DNA from: JAGNDO01 sp963704975
Lineage (GTDB): Bacteria > Chloroflexota > Anaerolineae > Caldilineales > Caldilineaceae
Assembly: GCA_963704975.1 (NCBI GenBank)
Contig: CAVPIK010000022.1
Span: 18,456 to 82,455 of the forward strand
Length of the DNA: 64,000 nt
Direction: 5' to 3'
Below the pieces are notes generated by a model. It saw only the letters and a program-made list of their open reading frames with translations, was not told the origin of the DNA and did no database searches. A program made the translations under genes and the position numbers. Shown here one piece after another: positions 30,751-39,361 of the stretch (positions are counted from its first letter, which is position 1; every line of letters begins with the position of its first letter).

Positions 30751-30790
30751 AAAAGAGGAGAAGTCTGACTCGTTCAGGCTTCTCCTTTTT
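30751..30790 (+). terminator. Terminator after cspA
   Basis: AGGAGAAGTCTGA pairs with TCAGGCTTCTCCT (13 bp with one wobble), then TTTT. A short hairpin, CGGTC/GACCG, lies just upstream. Confidence 0.75.
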
Positions 30791-30819
30791 GTTTACTCGA
30801 AAATCTGGACTTTTCCCTC

Positions 30820-30848
30820 TTGCGTGGCGCGCGCGACCATGATAGAAT
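30820..30848 (+). promoter_or_regulatory. Promoter of the LysM protein gene
   Basis: TTGCGT (30820-30825), 17-base spacer, TAGAAT (30843-30848). The leader is about 87 bases. Confidence 0.5.
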
Positions 30849-30941
30849 ACATAACCATTCAACATAAAGGTCTTTGCCCCCCCGCCCAGGCCAGCTCGAT
30901 TACCCCACTTCCACAGGCAATACCCACTCAGGAGGCTTTTT

Positions 30942-32747
30942 ATGTCTTGGCGATCCCCACGATTTTCGGCTTGGCTTTCGGCGGCGGCGACCCGTACACG
31001 GGTTGTGGCGGCCACAGCATTGGCGGTGGCCATGCTGGTTTCCGGCATGATCTTGATCAACGCCGTGGTTGGTGATGTGGCCGATGCCCACGGCACCTCG
31101 GCCCCGGTCAATGTTTTGGCCAACGGCGGCTTTGAAAATGGCTTTGCCTCCCTCTCCGGCTGTGGCGCCGTGGGGAGCGGCTGGGGCTGTTTCACCAACG
31201 GCGGCGGGGCCAACTATGGCTTCGTGGATGGCAATGGCCGATCCGCGGTGGCGGAGGGCGGCCACAGCCAGGCCATCGAGATCAACACCTGGGGGCTCTC
31301 CGGCCCCAGCCATGACCGCTATGCGGGCATCTACCAGACCGTCAAAGTGGTGGACTGGGCCGAGTATACCCTGGCCCTCAAGGGCATGATCCGCACCACG
31401 GTCATGACCGGGGATCCCTGGCGCTATCGGGTGCAGGTGGGCTGGTCCCAGGGGGCCACGGCAGATTGGACCAAGGTGGCCAACTGGACCGACGTGGGCT
31501 GGGACACCTACTATGACCGGTCCAGCGCCGGTGCGTTCAGCAACTACAGCACCAAGTTCATGGCCGAGGCGGACTATGTGACCGTCTATGTGCGGGCGTG
31601 GAAAAAGTGGGGCGTGCCGGAAGAGGAGATCGATATCACCTTTGACGCCATCACCCTGACCGGACCGGGCGCAGGTCAGGTGGTCCCCGTGCCGACGGCC
31701 ACCGCCACGGCCATGCCGGCCCCCGGCGTGATCGTTCTGCCCACGCCAGCCCCCACGGCCATCCCCGCGCCGGTGACGACAACCCAATGCGCGGCGACCG
31801 ATTTGGTGGCCAATGGCGATTTCGAGAAGGGCTTCGCCAATCTGACCTACGGAGCCGTGGGCAACAGTTGGGGTCACTTTATCAACGGGGGCCGGGCCGC
31901 CTATGGCTTCTATGACGAGCAGTGGCCGCCGGTGGTTGCCAGCGGCACACATGGCCAGTTGATCGAGATCAACACCAAGGGCATGGCCGCCGCAGACGGG
32001 GATCGCTACGCCGGCATCTATCAAACCATCACTGGCCTGACCAAGGGCGCCACCTACGAGCTAACCGTGAAGGGCATGGTGCGCGGCACGGGTGTTAAGT
32101 TGGAAGACTATCCCTTCCAGGCCCAATGGGGCTGGAACGCTGGGGCCAATGCAGACTGGACCCAGGCCAGCTTTAGCGCACTGGATTTGGGCAGTCTCTA
32201 TCCCCGCACGGAACCTGGCAGCATGGGCACGGCAACGGTGCGCTTCACCGCCCCGGACAGCACAATGACCCTCTTCCTGCGCAGTTGGATGAAGTGGGGC
32301 GTGCCAGAGAGCGAGATGGATCTGAACTTGGACGCCATCTCTCTACGAGGGTGCACCACGACGACCACCAATCCCGTTAAGCCAGTTCATCCCGTGGCCT
32401 GCACCTATGCGGTCAAGCCCGGTGACTATCTGGGCAAAATCGCGGCCAACTATGGCGTCTCCTTGATCGGGCTGGCCGCGGCCAATGGCATCTGGAACTA
32501 TGACCACATCTACGTGGGCCAGATGTTGACCATCCCCGGCTGCACCACTGGGGCCGCGGTTGTCCATCCTGCCCATCCCAAGCCCGTTCCGCCGCCGGTC
32601 GTCCACCGCACCCACACCGTGGGCAGCGGTGAGAGCCTAAGCTGGATTGCGGCCTGGTATGGGGTCAACATGTATGATCTGGCCCGGGTCAATGGCATCA
32701 GCAACCTGAACCATGTGTGGATTGGGCAGGTTCTGATTATTCCGTAA
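30942..32747 (+). CDS. Secreted protein with two carbohydrate-binding-like domains and two LysM domains
   Basis: 601 residues, SD AGGAGG before ATG 30942. A membrane-spanning signal sequence (VVAATALAVAMLVSGMILIN) leads to two homologous jelly-roll-like domains of about 175 residues, each with the pattern NGGFENGF or NGDFEKGF, a GSGWG/GNSWG turn and a Trp-rich end (VRAWKKWGVPEEEIDITFDA; LRSWMKWGVPESEMDLNLDA). A Thr/Pro linker separates them. Two LysM modules (YAVKPGDYLGKIAANYGVSL; HTVGSGESLSWIAAWYGVNM) close the protein and would bind peptidoglycan or related glycans. It is likely a wall-attached glycan-binding protein; no catalytic motif is seen. Confidence 0.82.
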   Translation: MSWRSPRFSAWLSAAATRTRVVAATALAVAMLVSGMILINAVVGDVADAHGTSAPVNVLANGGFENGFASLSGCGAVGSGWGCFTNGGGANYGFVDGNGRSAVAEGGHSQAIEINTWGLSGPSHDRYAGIYQTVKVVDWAEYTLALKGMIRTTVMTGDPWRYRVQVGWSQGATADWTKVANWTDVGWDTYYDRSSAGAFSNYSTKFMAEADYVTVYVRAWKKWGVPEEEIDITFDAITLTGPGAGQVVPVPTATATAMPAPGVIVLPTPAPTAIPAPVTTTQCAATDLVANGDFEKGFANLTYGAVGNSWGHFINGGRAAYGFYDEQWPPVVASGTHGQLIEINTKGMAAADGDRYAGIYQTITGLTKGATYELTVKGMVRGTGVKLEDYPFQAQWGWNAGANADWTQASFSALDLGSLYPRTEPGSMGTATVRFTAPDSTMTLFLRSWMKWGVPESEMDLNLDAISLRGCTTTTTNPVKPVHPVACTYAVKPGDYLGKIAANYGVSLIGLAAANGIWNYDHIYVGQMLTIPGCTTGAAVVHPAHPKPVPPPVVHRTHTVGSGESLSWIAAWYGVNMYDLARVNGISNLNHVWIGQVLIIP

Positions 32748-32773
32748 GACGTGACGTGTAAAACGTGAAACGT

Positions 32774-32815
32774 AAAAAGGAGACGCCTGGAATCAAATCC
32801 AGGCGTCTCCTTTTT
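32774..32815 (+). terminator. Terminator after the LysM gene
   Basis: AAAAAGGAGACGCCTGGA pairs perfectly with TCCAGGCGTCTCCTTTTT. Directly upstream is a heptamer run (ACGTGAC, GTGTAAA, ACGTGAA, ACGTAAA, from 32749). Confidence 0.85.
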
Positions 32816-33005
32816 TATTGGGGGTGTTCTGCCGTAGGGGTTTGGGTGGGGAGGCCGTTGACCTACACCTAGAATCCCAGAGCGCACCTGGGGGCACCCA
32901 TTTCGGTTGGGGAATCTGAGGAGTGTCAGGTAGAATGAACGGAGAATCTATCGCCTTCAGAGACCCCATGTCTTCGTATCTGTACCATAGAGCAATACTC
33001 TTTCC

Positions 33006-34233
33006 ATGTCAATGGCTCGCATTTTACTCACCGGGATCGCCACGCTGTTTGCCGTGCAGGTACTTATTGTCCTGTGGTTGATGTTCTTGCACGCGTTACG
33101 TCAACGCCGCATCCCGGAGGAGGGCTTCCCCTCCCTGCGCTTGCCCCCGGTGATGGTGCAAGAGACCGAAGTCACCCTCTATACCGAGGGGAAAAGCCTG
33201 TTCGAGGCCATGTTGGCCGCGGTGCAGCAGGCCGAAAGCACCATCTTTCTGGAAACGTATATCTGGAAAGACGATGTATTGGGACAGGAATTCAAAGCCG
33301 CCCTGATCGAACGGGCCCAAGCCGGGGTGAAGATTTATGTCATCTTCGACTGGTTCGCAAATTTGGTGGTGCCGAGGAAATTCAAACGCTTTCCCAAAGA
33401 TCTGCCTGGGCTACAGGTCTATATCTATAGCGCCCTGACCCGGCCCTGGCACATCCTGCGCTGGCGCAATTTTGGCCTGGACCATCGCAAGCTGTTGGTG
33501 GTGGACGAGCAGATCGGCTTTGTGGGCGGCTACAACATCGGCGAGACCTATCGCACCCAGTGGCGGGACACCCATCTGCGCTTTGTGGGACCGGCCAACC
33601 GGGATCTGGGCTACGCCTTTGCGGATCTGTGGAACCTGGGTCGCAACCCCCACCCCCCCATCCACATGCCAGCGCGGCCCTGGTCTTCCACCATCCGCAT
33701 CCACCGCAACGACCCCCTGCGCACCAGCTACCCCATCCGCAACATCTATTTGGAAGCCATCGAGCACGCCCAAAAACACATCGCCATCACCAACGCCTAT
33801 TTTGTGCCGGACCCGGCCATCCGTCAGGCGCTGATCCGGGCCGCCCAGCGCGGGGTCAACGTGGAAATCCTGATCCCTTGGCAGTCCAACCATGTCTTTG
33901 TGGACTGGTTGGCCCGGCACTTTTTCGACCAATATATGGCCGCCGGGATCAAACTTTATGGGTACGAAGGGGCCATGATCCACGCCAAGAGCGCCACCAT
34001 CGACGGCGTTTGGTCCACCGTGGGCACGGCCAACCTGGACCGTCTGAGTTTGACCGGAAACTTCGAGATCAACGTGGAGATCTTTGACACCGGAGGTGGC
34101 CAAGCAAATGGCCCGGATCTTTGCGGTTGATCTCTTCAACGCCAGGGCCATCGACCCGCAAAAGTGGGCGCGCCGCCCCTGGTTCAGCCGGGCCGCGGAG
34201 TGGATTCTCTCGCCCCTTTGGCCCTGGGGCTAA
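33006..34233 (+). CDS. Cardiolipin synthase / phospholipase D-family protein, C-terminal frameshift
   Basis: About 408 residues with one N-terminal membrane helix (LLTGIATLFAVQVLIVLWLM). Both HKD motifs are present: LDHRKLLVVDEQIGFVGGYN and IHAKSATIDGVWSTVGTANL, so the enzyme should be active. Flanking blocks (TIFLETYIWKDDVLG, NIYLEAIEHAQKHIAITNAY) match bacterial cardiolipin synthases. A shift near 34095 separates the last 45 residues (EVAKQMARIFAVDLFNARAI, ending PLWPWG, stop 34231-34233). It joins two phospholipids at the membrane to make cardiolipin. The upstream gap 32816-33005 shows no clear element. Confidence 0.85.
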
Positions 34234-34256
34234 TGCATGCACCAAGGAGATTTGCC

Positions 34257-35171
34257 ATGACCTCAACCCAAGATCCCTCATTTCGCCCATCCAGCCCGGC
34301 CCAGGCGGCTTGCCCACGGTGACGGTGAAAGCCGCTGACGGCAGCGTGGCCCAGGTGACGTTGCACGGCGGCCATGTGATTTCGTGGCGGCCCGGCGGCG
34401 GGGAGGAGCGGCTCTTCCTGAGCAGCGCCGCCCACTTTGGGGCGGGGACGGCGATTCGGGGCGGGGTGCCGGTGATTTTCCCCCAGTTTGCCGGGGAGGG
34501 GCCGCTGCCCAAGCATGGCTTTGCCCGCACGGCCACATGGGATCTGATCGATCTGGTCGAAAATACCGGGGCCGGGCGGGCCACGGTCCGCCTGGGGTTG
34601 GGGGAATCTGCCCACACCCTGGCCATCTGGCCCCATGCCTTTCGGGCGGAGTTGACCGTGAGCGTGGGCGGGCCGACGTTGACCGTGACCCTGCGCATCA
34701 CCAACAGCGGGGCGGAGGCCTTCAGCTTCACCGGGGCGCTGCACACCTATTTGCGGGTGGCGGATGTGACCCAAACTCAGCTTTTGGGGCTGGCCGGCGC
34801 ACCCTATCGAGATTCGGCCTTGGGCGGGGTGATGGGGGTGCAAACGCGAAGCGGCTCTGGGCTTTGGCGCAGAGGTGGACCGCATCTATTTTGACGCTGG
34901 GCCGGTGACGGTGCAGGAAGCCCAACGGACGCTGGACGTGAGCGCCGCCGGTTTCCCCGACGTGGTGGTGTGGAATCCGGGGCCGGTGCTGGGTGCAGCA
35001 TTGGGGGACATGGAGCCAGACGGGTACCGGCGGATGCTCTGCGTGGAAGCGGCCGCCATCGGCCAAGCGGTGGTGCTGGGGCCGGGCAGGTCCTGGACCG
35101 GCAGTCAGACTTTGCGTGCAGATCAGGGCCAGTTCTCTGAGCCTTCGTCATCAAAAAAGGAGCAGGCATGA
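34257..35171 (+). CDS. D-hexose-6-phosphate mutarotase (YeaD-like), two frameshifts
   Basis: ATG 34257 follows AAGGAG. A shift near 34305 joins the start to GLPTVTVKAADG; a second near 34850 joins the middle to AEVDRIYFDAGPVTVQEAQR. Family motifs are HGGHVISWRPGGGEERLFLS, AIRGGVPVIFPQFAGEG and LPKHGFARTATWDLI with the catalytic His, and CVEAAAIGQAVVLGPG with the catalytic Glu. The family interconverts alpha and beta anomers of hexose 6-phosphates. The stop overlaps the next start (ATGA), and MBL and DinB genes follow with the same 4-base overlap, so this is one operon. Confidence 0.85.
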
Positions 35172-36082
35172 GTGTGAACAACAGTTTTCGTTTCGACATG
35201 GGCGATCTGGCTTGCTTGGCCCTTCGGGACGGCGGGCGCACAAGCACGATTGAGCAGGAGATTGTGAACGTGCCCACGGCTGACCTGTCAGCGGCCATGC
35301 GAGTGGCCGGGTTTGCGTCGGATGAGGTGGAGGTTGGCTTCAATGTGCTGTTGGTGGAGATCGACGGCCAGCGCATCTTGGTGGACACGGGCACGGGGCG
35401 GGGCGGATTGATCCCGGCGCTGGGGGCCGAGGGCGTGGAACCGGGGCAGATCGACACGGTGATCCTGACCCACGGGGACGGGGACCACATCGGCGGCATT
35501 TTGGACGAGGCGGGGGAGCCGGTCTTTGCCAACGCCCGCTATGTGCTGTGGCGGGAGGCCTGGGCGCAGTGGAGCGACCCAACCCGGCGAGAGCACATGC
35601 TCGACCAATTCTTGGCCATTTTCCGGCGTCGGGGCGTGGACGAGGCGCAACTAGCCCGCATGGCCGAGGGCCGGGCCGCTTATGCCACCCGCACCCTGCC
35701 GCGGATTCAGGATCGGCTGGAGTTGGTGGCCTTGGGTGAGGAATTTCTGCCGGGGGTGCGTTTTGTGGACGGGCGAGGCCATCGCTCGGATCAGGTGGCG
35801 GTGGCCGTGGTGGGGAAGGGGGCATCCCTGCTGCATGTGGCGGACGCGGTGCGCCATCCTGTGCAGATGGCCCATCCCGACTGGAACGGCAGCCTGGACT
35901 CCTTCCCGGCGGAAAGCGTGGCCACCCGCCGCCGTCTGCTGAGCCAAGCCGCCCAGGATCGATCCCTGCTCTTCGCCGCCCATCTGCCCTTCCCCGGCGT
36001 GGGGTGGGTGGATGCCCAGGGGGACGGCTGGGCGTGGCGGCCCATGACGCTCCAAACCACAAATTTGAAAGGAACCTTATGA
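35168..36082 (+). CDS. Metallo-beta-lactamase-fold hydrolase
   Basis: 304 residues starting MSVNNSFRFDMGDLACLALR. The MBL motif is LTHGDGDHIGGI, with Asp in the second His position (HxDxDH), which occurs in lactonase- and PQS-like subgroups. Other ligand regions are GRGHRSDQVAVAV, LLHVADAVRHPVQ and LFAAHLPFPGVGW. An Asp in strand one (ILVDTGTG) is typical. Substrate cannot be told. It overlaps its neighbours by 4 bases each side. Confidence 0.85.
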   Translation: MSVNNSFRFDMGDLACLALRDGGRTSTIEQEIVNVPTADLSAAMRVAGFASDEVEVGFNVLLVEIDGQRILVDTGTGRGGLIPALGAEGVEPGQIDTVILTHGDGDHIGGILDEAGEPVFANARYVLWREAWAQWSDPTRREHMLDQFLAIFRRRGVDEAQLARMAEGRAAYATRTLPRIQDRLELVALGEEFLPGVRFVDGRGHRSDQVAVAVVGKGASLLHVADAVRHPVQMAHPDWNGSLDSFPAESVATRRRLLSQAAQDRSLLFAAHLPFPGVGWVDAQGDGWAWRPMTLQTTNLKGTL

Positions 36083-36563
36083 CGCCCGAAGAACGCACAC
36101 TCAAGATTGAATCCTATGGCGCGGCCTATGAGCGGCTGGTCGCTGCCTTGGCACGCTTTCCGCGCTCCATGTGGCAGTTCCGCCCTGCGCCGGATCGGTG
36201 GACGATCCACGAGATCATCGTCCACATCACCGACAGCGAGGCCAACAGCTATGTGCGTTGTCGGCGTCTGCTGGCGGAGCCGGGGGGGATGGTGCTGGGC
36301 TATGACGAGGCGGGCTGGGCGCAACGCTGGACTATCACGAGCAGAGCCCGGAGGATGCGCTGGCCCTGTTCAAGTGGCTGCGCCAGGCCTCCTATCTGTT
36401 GATCAAGGATGCGCCCAACTCGGCGTGGGGCCACACGGTCCAGCACACAGAGGACGGGGTGATCAGCATGGACGATTGGCTGGATACGTATGATCGGCAT
36501 GTGCCGGATCATGTGGCCCAGATGCAGGCAGTGTATAATGATTGGATCAAATCAACCAAGTAA
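36079..36563 (+). CDS. DinB-superfamily protein, frameshifted
   Basis: About 160 residues as a four-helix DinB/YfiT-like metal-binding bundle: WQFRPAPDRWTIHEIIVHIT holds the first His motif (HIxDSE). After a shift near 36325, LDYHEQSPEDALALFKWLRQ and DDWLDTYDRHVPDHVAQMQA carry the later His residues. Such proteins act as metal-dependent thiol transferases or hydrolases. Stop TAA 36561-36563. Last gene of the mutarotase-MBL-DinB unit. Confidence 0.8.
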
Positions 36564-36575
36564 AGGACTCTCACT

Positions 36576-36941
36576 ATGGACCCAACAGCCAGCACGATCA
36601 TGGCGGCGGCGTTGATATTTTATACCATCGGCGTGTGGAGCGAACGATTTGCGGGGCGGCTTAAACCGTGGCATTTGGCCTTTTTTGTGCTTGGGCTAAT
36701 CTGCGACACGGTGGGGACGGGGATGATGTTCCAGTTTGCCGGGGGCATGACCTTTGACGTGCACGGCATCTCCGGCGTGATCGCCATCGTACTCATGTTC
36801 ATCCACGCGGCGTGGGCGGCGTGGGTGCTATACAAAAAGGACGAACAGGCCATCCAGAACTTCCACAAATTCAGCGTGGCGGTGTGGGTGATCTGGCTGA
36901 TCCCCTATTTCAGCCCCATGTTTTTTGCCATGGCGGGGTAG
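36576..36941 (+). CDS. HsmA-family four-helix membrane protein
   Basis: 121 residues, four membrane helices: MAAALIFYTIGVWSERFAG, LAFFVLGLICDTVGTGMMFQ, ISGVIAIVLMFIHAAWAAWV and AVWVIWLIPYFSPMFFAMAG. The pattern matches the HsmA family (TIGR03987), small proteins linked to histidine-metabolism or stress loci in other bacteria; exact function unknown. It starts 12 bases after the DinB stop. Confidence 0.75.
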   Translation: MDPTASTIMAAALIFYTIGVWSERFAGRLKPWHLAFFVLGLICDTVGTGMMFQFAGGMTFDVHGISGVIAIVLMFIHAAWAAWVLYKKDEQAIQNFHKFSVAVWVIWLIPYFSPMFFAMAG

Positions 36942-36971
36942 GTTAAACTTGAATCAGATTGGGAACTACGT

Positions 36972-37018
36972 TTTTGCGTGCTCTAGCCCAGTCCGTGACC
37001 GGGCTAGAGCACGCAAAA
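36972..37018. terminator. 18-bp hairpin, terminator-like
   Basis: TTTTGCGTGCTCTAGCCC pairs with GGGCTAGAGCACGCAAAA around an 11-base loop. The A/T ends make it usable on either strand; the T-tract is on the minus strand side. Confidence 0.6.
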
Positions 37019-37053
37019 GTGGTCTCACCCAACTTCAACAGATCGGACCTAAC

Positions 37054-37479
37054 ATGAACGCGCTATCTGTGGCCATCCTCATTTTCCTTGCGCTGGAGGC
37101 CGCAAACGTGACGACCCTCTACTTCTTCCCCGGTTCAAAAATGGCGAACGGCGTAGGCGTCTTCACTGCGTGGGAAAAGTCAAAGAGTGACCCAGAGATC
37201 CATGACTTCGTGAAATATCTGGTCAACTGGGTCGCTGGCACAAAGCTGATCTTCATCTTGTTGTTGATGGTGATCCTGTTCACCGCACCGGAGCAGACCC
37301 TGATCTATACCGGCGGGGCAATGGCGATCGCCATCTCATCGTTCTTCTGGCATCTCTTCCCCCTGGTTCGCAAGATGGATCGGGCCGGTCAAATCCAGCC
37401 AAAAAACTACTCGGTGGTGTTGGGGTGGATGATTTTGGTCTTTATTATGGTCTTCCTGGTTGCCACGGTCGCTCTATAG
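37054..37479 (+). CDS. Small four-helix membrane protein, unrecognised
   Basis: 141 residues. Four hydrophobic segments (AILIFLALEAANVTTLYFFP, LIFILLLMVILFTAP, AMAIAISSFFWHLFPLV, VVLGWMILVFIMVFLVATVA). Conserved-looking polar spots are FPGSKMANGVGVFTAWEKSK and HLFPLVRKMDRAGQIQPKNY. I do not recognise a family. It lies alone between a terminator-like hairpin and the GNAT gene. Confidence 0.6.
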   Translation: MNALSVAILIFLALEAANVTTLYFFPGSKMANGVGVFTAWEKSKSDPEIHDFVKYLVNWVAGTKLIFILLLMVILFTAPEQTLIYTGGAMAIAISSFFWHLFPLVRKMDRAGQIQPKNYSVVLGWMILVFIMVFLVATVAL

Positions 37480-37533
37480 ATTAAGGTTCGTTGGACCTAA
37501 AAGTAGCCGTGAATCAGGAGAAGGGTTTCCCCA

Positions 37534-38580
37534 ATGGACATCCCCGAAAGATTGGAAACCGAGCGGCTGATCCTGCGCGCTTATCAGGCCGGGGATGGCC
37601 CCGTGCTGTTTGAAGCTGGGGCACGCAACCGCACGCATCTGGCCAAGTTCGAGTCCGGCAATGTGCTGATGCACTTGACCGACCCAGACCATGCCGAGTC
37701 GGTCGCCCAGGAACTGGCGTCAGATTGGGCGGCCCGCGCCTGTTTCTTCATAGGCATCTTCGAGAAAACAACTGGCGCTTGGGCGGGGCAGGTCTACGTG
37801 GGGCCGATCGATTGGGGAGTGCCGGCGTTCACCATCGGCTATGTGGCCGATGTGAACCACGAGGGCAAAGGCTATATTTCCGAAGCCGTCAAAGCGGTGT
37901 TGGCCATGCTCTTCAGCGACCTAAAGGCCCACCGAGTGACGAGCGACTGCAACGAGCACAACGTGCGCAGTTGGCGGCTGCTGGAACGCTGTGGCTTTCG
38001 ACGGGAAGGGCATCTGCGGGAGAACAGGCGCAACGCCGACGGATCATTCCACGGGGATTTTCTGTATGGCCTGTTGCGAGAGGAATTTGATGCAATGGCA
38101 AACTCAAAACCGCCAGAGCCGCCCTTGTCGGTCCTCTCGCTGGCCCTTGCCGAGCCATCCGACGCCGAAATACTGGCCCAGATATCCAAACGGGCCTTCG
38201 ACAGCGATGTGGCCGTGGGGGCGCCTGGGATAGGCGGTCCGCCGGGCTACGATTCCCCCGCCTGGCAGGTGGAGATGATGGGCTCGGCCAGCTACTTCAA
38301 GTTTCTGGTGGCGGACGAGATCGTCGGAGGCGCCATTGTCTTCCCGGGGCAGCGGGGACGCATCTATCTTGGCCGGGTTTTTCTCGATCCACGGCTTCAT
38401 GGTCAAGGGGTCGGTCTGGCGGCCATGGGACTGCTGTTCGATCACTTCCCCGAAGCCCGCAAATGGGTTCTGGAAACCCCATCCTGGAATATCCGCACCC
38501 GCAACTTCTATCTCAAGGTTGGTTTTCAGCTTATCAAGGAGACCGACGAGGATCTGTTTTTCGAGAAGCACCACCCATAG
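37534..38580 (+). CDS. Double GNAT acetyltransferase (RimJ/RimL-type plus a second GNAT domain)
   Basis: 348 residues. The first domain (1-185) is of the RimJ/RimL type: RLETERLILRAYQAGDG, acetyl-CoA loop VNHEGKGYISEAVKAVLAML, and EHNVRSWRLLERCGFRREGH. The second (about 200-348) has AEPSDAEILAQISKRAFDSD, the loop DPRLHGQGVGLAAMGLLF and FYLKVGFQLIKET. Both CoA loops (GxGxx) look intact, so both halves may be active. Substrates unknown. Confidence 0.82.
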   Translation: MDIPERLETERLILRAYQAGDGPVLFEAGARNRTHLAKFESGNVLMHLTDPDHAESVAQELASDWAARACFFIGIFEKTTGAWAGQVYVGPIDWGVPAFTIGYVADVNHEGKGYISEAVKAVLAMLFSDLKAHRVTSDCNEHNVRSWRLLERCGFRREGHLRENRRNADGSFHGDFLYGLLREEFDAMANSKPPEPPLSVLSLALAEPSDAEILAQISKRAFDSDVAVGAPGIGGPPGYDSPAWQVEMMGSASYFKFLVADEIVGGAIVFPGQRGRIYLGRVFLDPRLHGQGVGLAAMGLLFDHFPEARKWVLETPSWNIRTRNFYLKVGFQLIKETDEDLFFEKHHP

Positions 38581-38621
38581 GCTGACGCGTCGTTCGTCGC
38601 CAAAAAAGGAGACAATCGCCC

Positions 38622-39323
38622 ATGACCGACCCTACTCACCCCCTGCTCTGGCAAGCCAGGGCCTACATCTATCAGCACTTCGCAGACACGGCCCACCCGC
38701 CCACGGTGGACCAGGCGGCGGATCACTTCGGCCTCTCCCGCCCAGAAGGGGAAACCCTTTTCCGTGAGCTTGATCGGGTCCACGCCCTCTTTCTGGAACC
38801 GGGCACCTTGGGTATCCGCATCGCCAACCCCTTCTCCGCCGTGCCCACAGACTTCCGGGTGATGGCCCAGGGGCAATCCTATTGGGCCAACTGCGGCTGG
38901 GACGCCCTGGGCATCCCCGCGGCCCTGCACGCCGATGCCACCATCGAGGCCGCCTGCGCCCAAAGCGGCGAGCCCCTGAACCTGACCGTGAAGGATGGCC
39001 GCCTCTTGCCCACGGACGCCGTGGTCCATTTCCTGGTCCCCTTTGCCCGCTGGTATGAAGACATGATCTTCACCTGAGGCACCATCCTGCTCTTCCGGTC
39101 GGAAGAGTTAATCGATCCCTGGTGTGCGGCCCACGGTGGCGTGCGGGGCGAGGTCGTGTCCATGCAGACCGTGTGGGAACTCTCTCAACGCTGGTATGAC
39201 AACCGGCTCTCGGCAGACTATCAGGGCCGCACCGCCGCGCAGGTCGGGGTGATCTTCCAGGAGATGGGGCTGACCTCGGCCTTCTGGCAGATGGATGGCG
39301 ATCCGGACGCACCGCAGAAGTAA
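38622..39323 (+). CDS. MerB-like alkylmercury lyase-family protein with in-frame UGA: candidate selenoprotein
   Basis: 233 residues if UGA at 39075-39077 (codon 152) is read as an amino acid. The N-terminal winged-helix (residues 1-60, HTH of alkylmercury lyases) precedes the MerB core. Cys91 and Asp94 in YWANCGWDALGIPAALHADA match MerB Cys96 and Asp99; SGEPLNLTV follows. FARWYEDMIFT is followed by UGA and then GTILLFRSEELIDPWCAAHG in the same frame. Family members have the second catalytic Cys (Cys159 in MerB) exactly there. Unlike the other broken genes here, no frameshift is involved. A perfect SECIS-like hairpin starts 12 bases after the UGA. Good SD (AAGGAG). If read as stop, the protein would lack its second active-site residue and a third of its length. 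Confidence 0.85.
39090..39107 (+). promoter_or_regulatory. Bacterial SECIS-type hairpin
   Basis: CTCTTCC (39090-39096), loop GGTC (39097-39100), GGAAGAG (39101-39107): seven perfect pairs with the loop GGUC, which SelB recognises in known bacterial SECIS elements such as that of E. coli fdhF. The loop lies 19 bases after the UGA, against 18 in fdhF. Confidence 0.8.
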
Positions 39324-39361
39324 GGTCCGCCCACATAAACATATCCAAGAGGATAATCCAC

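Noticed and set aside
39075..39077. Reading the TGA in the MerB-like gene as a normal stop followed by a separate short gene
   Set aside because: The downstream part has no SD and continues the conserved family sequence in the same frame, and the UGA replaces a catalytic residue and is followed by a SECIS-type hairpin.
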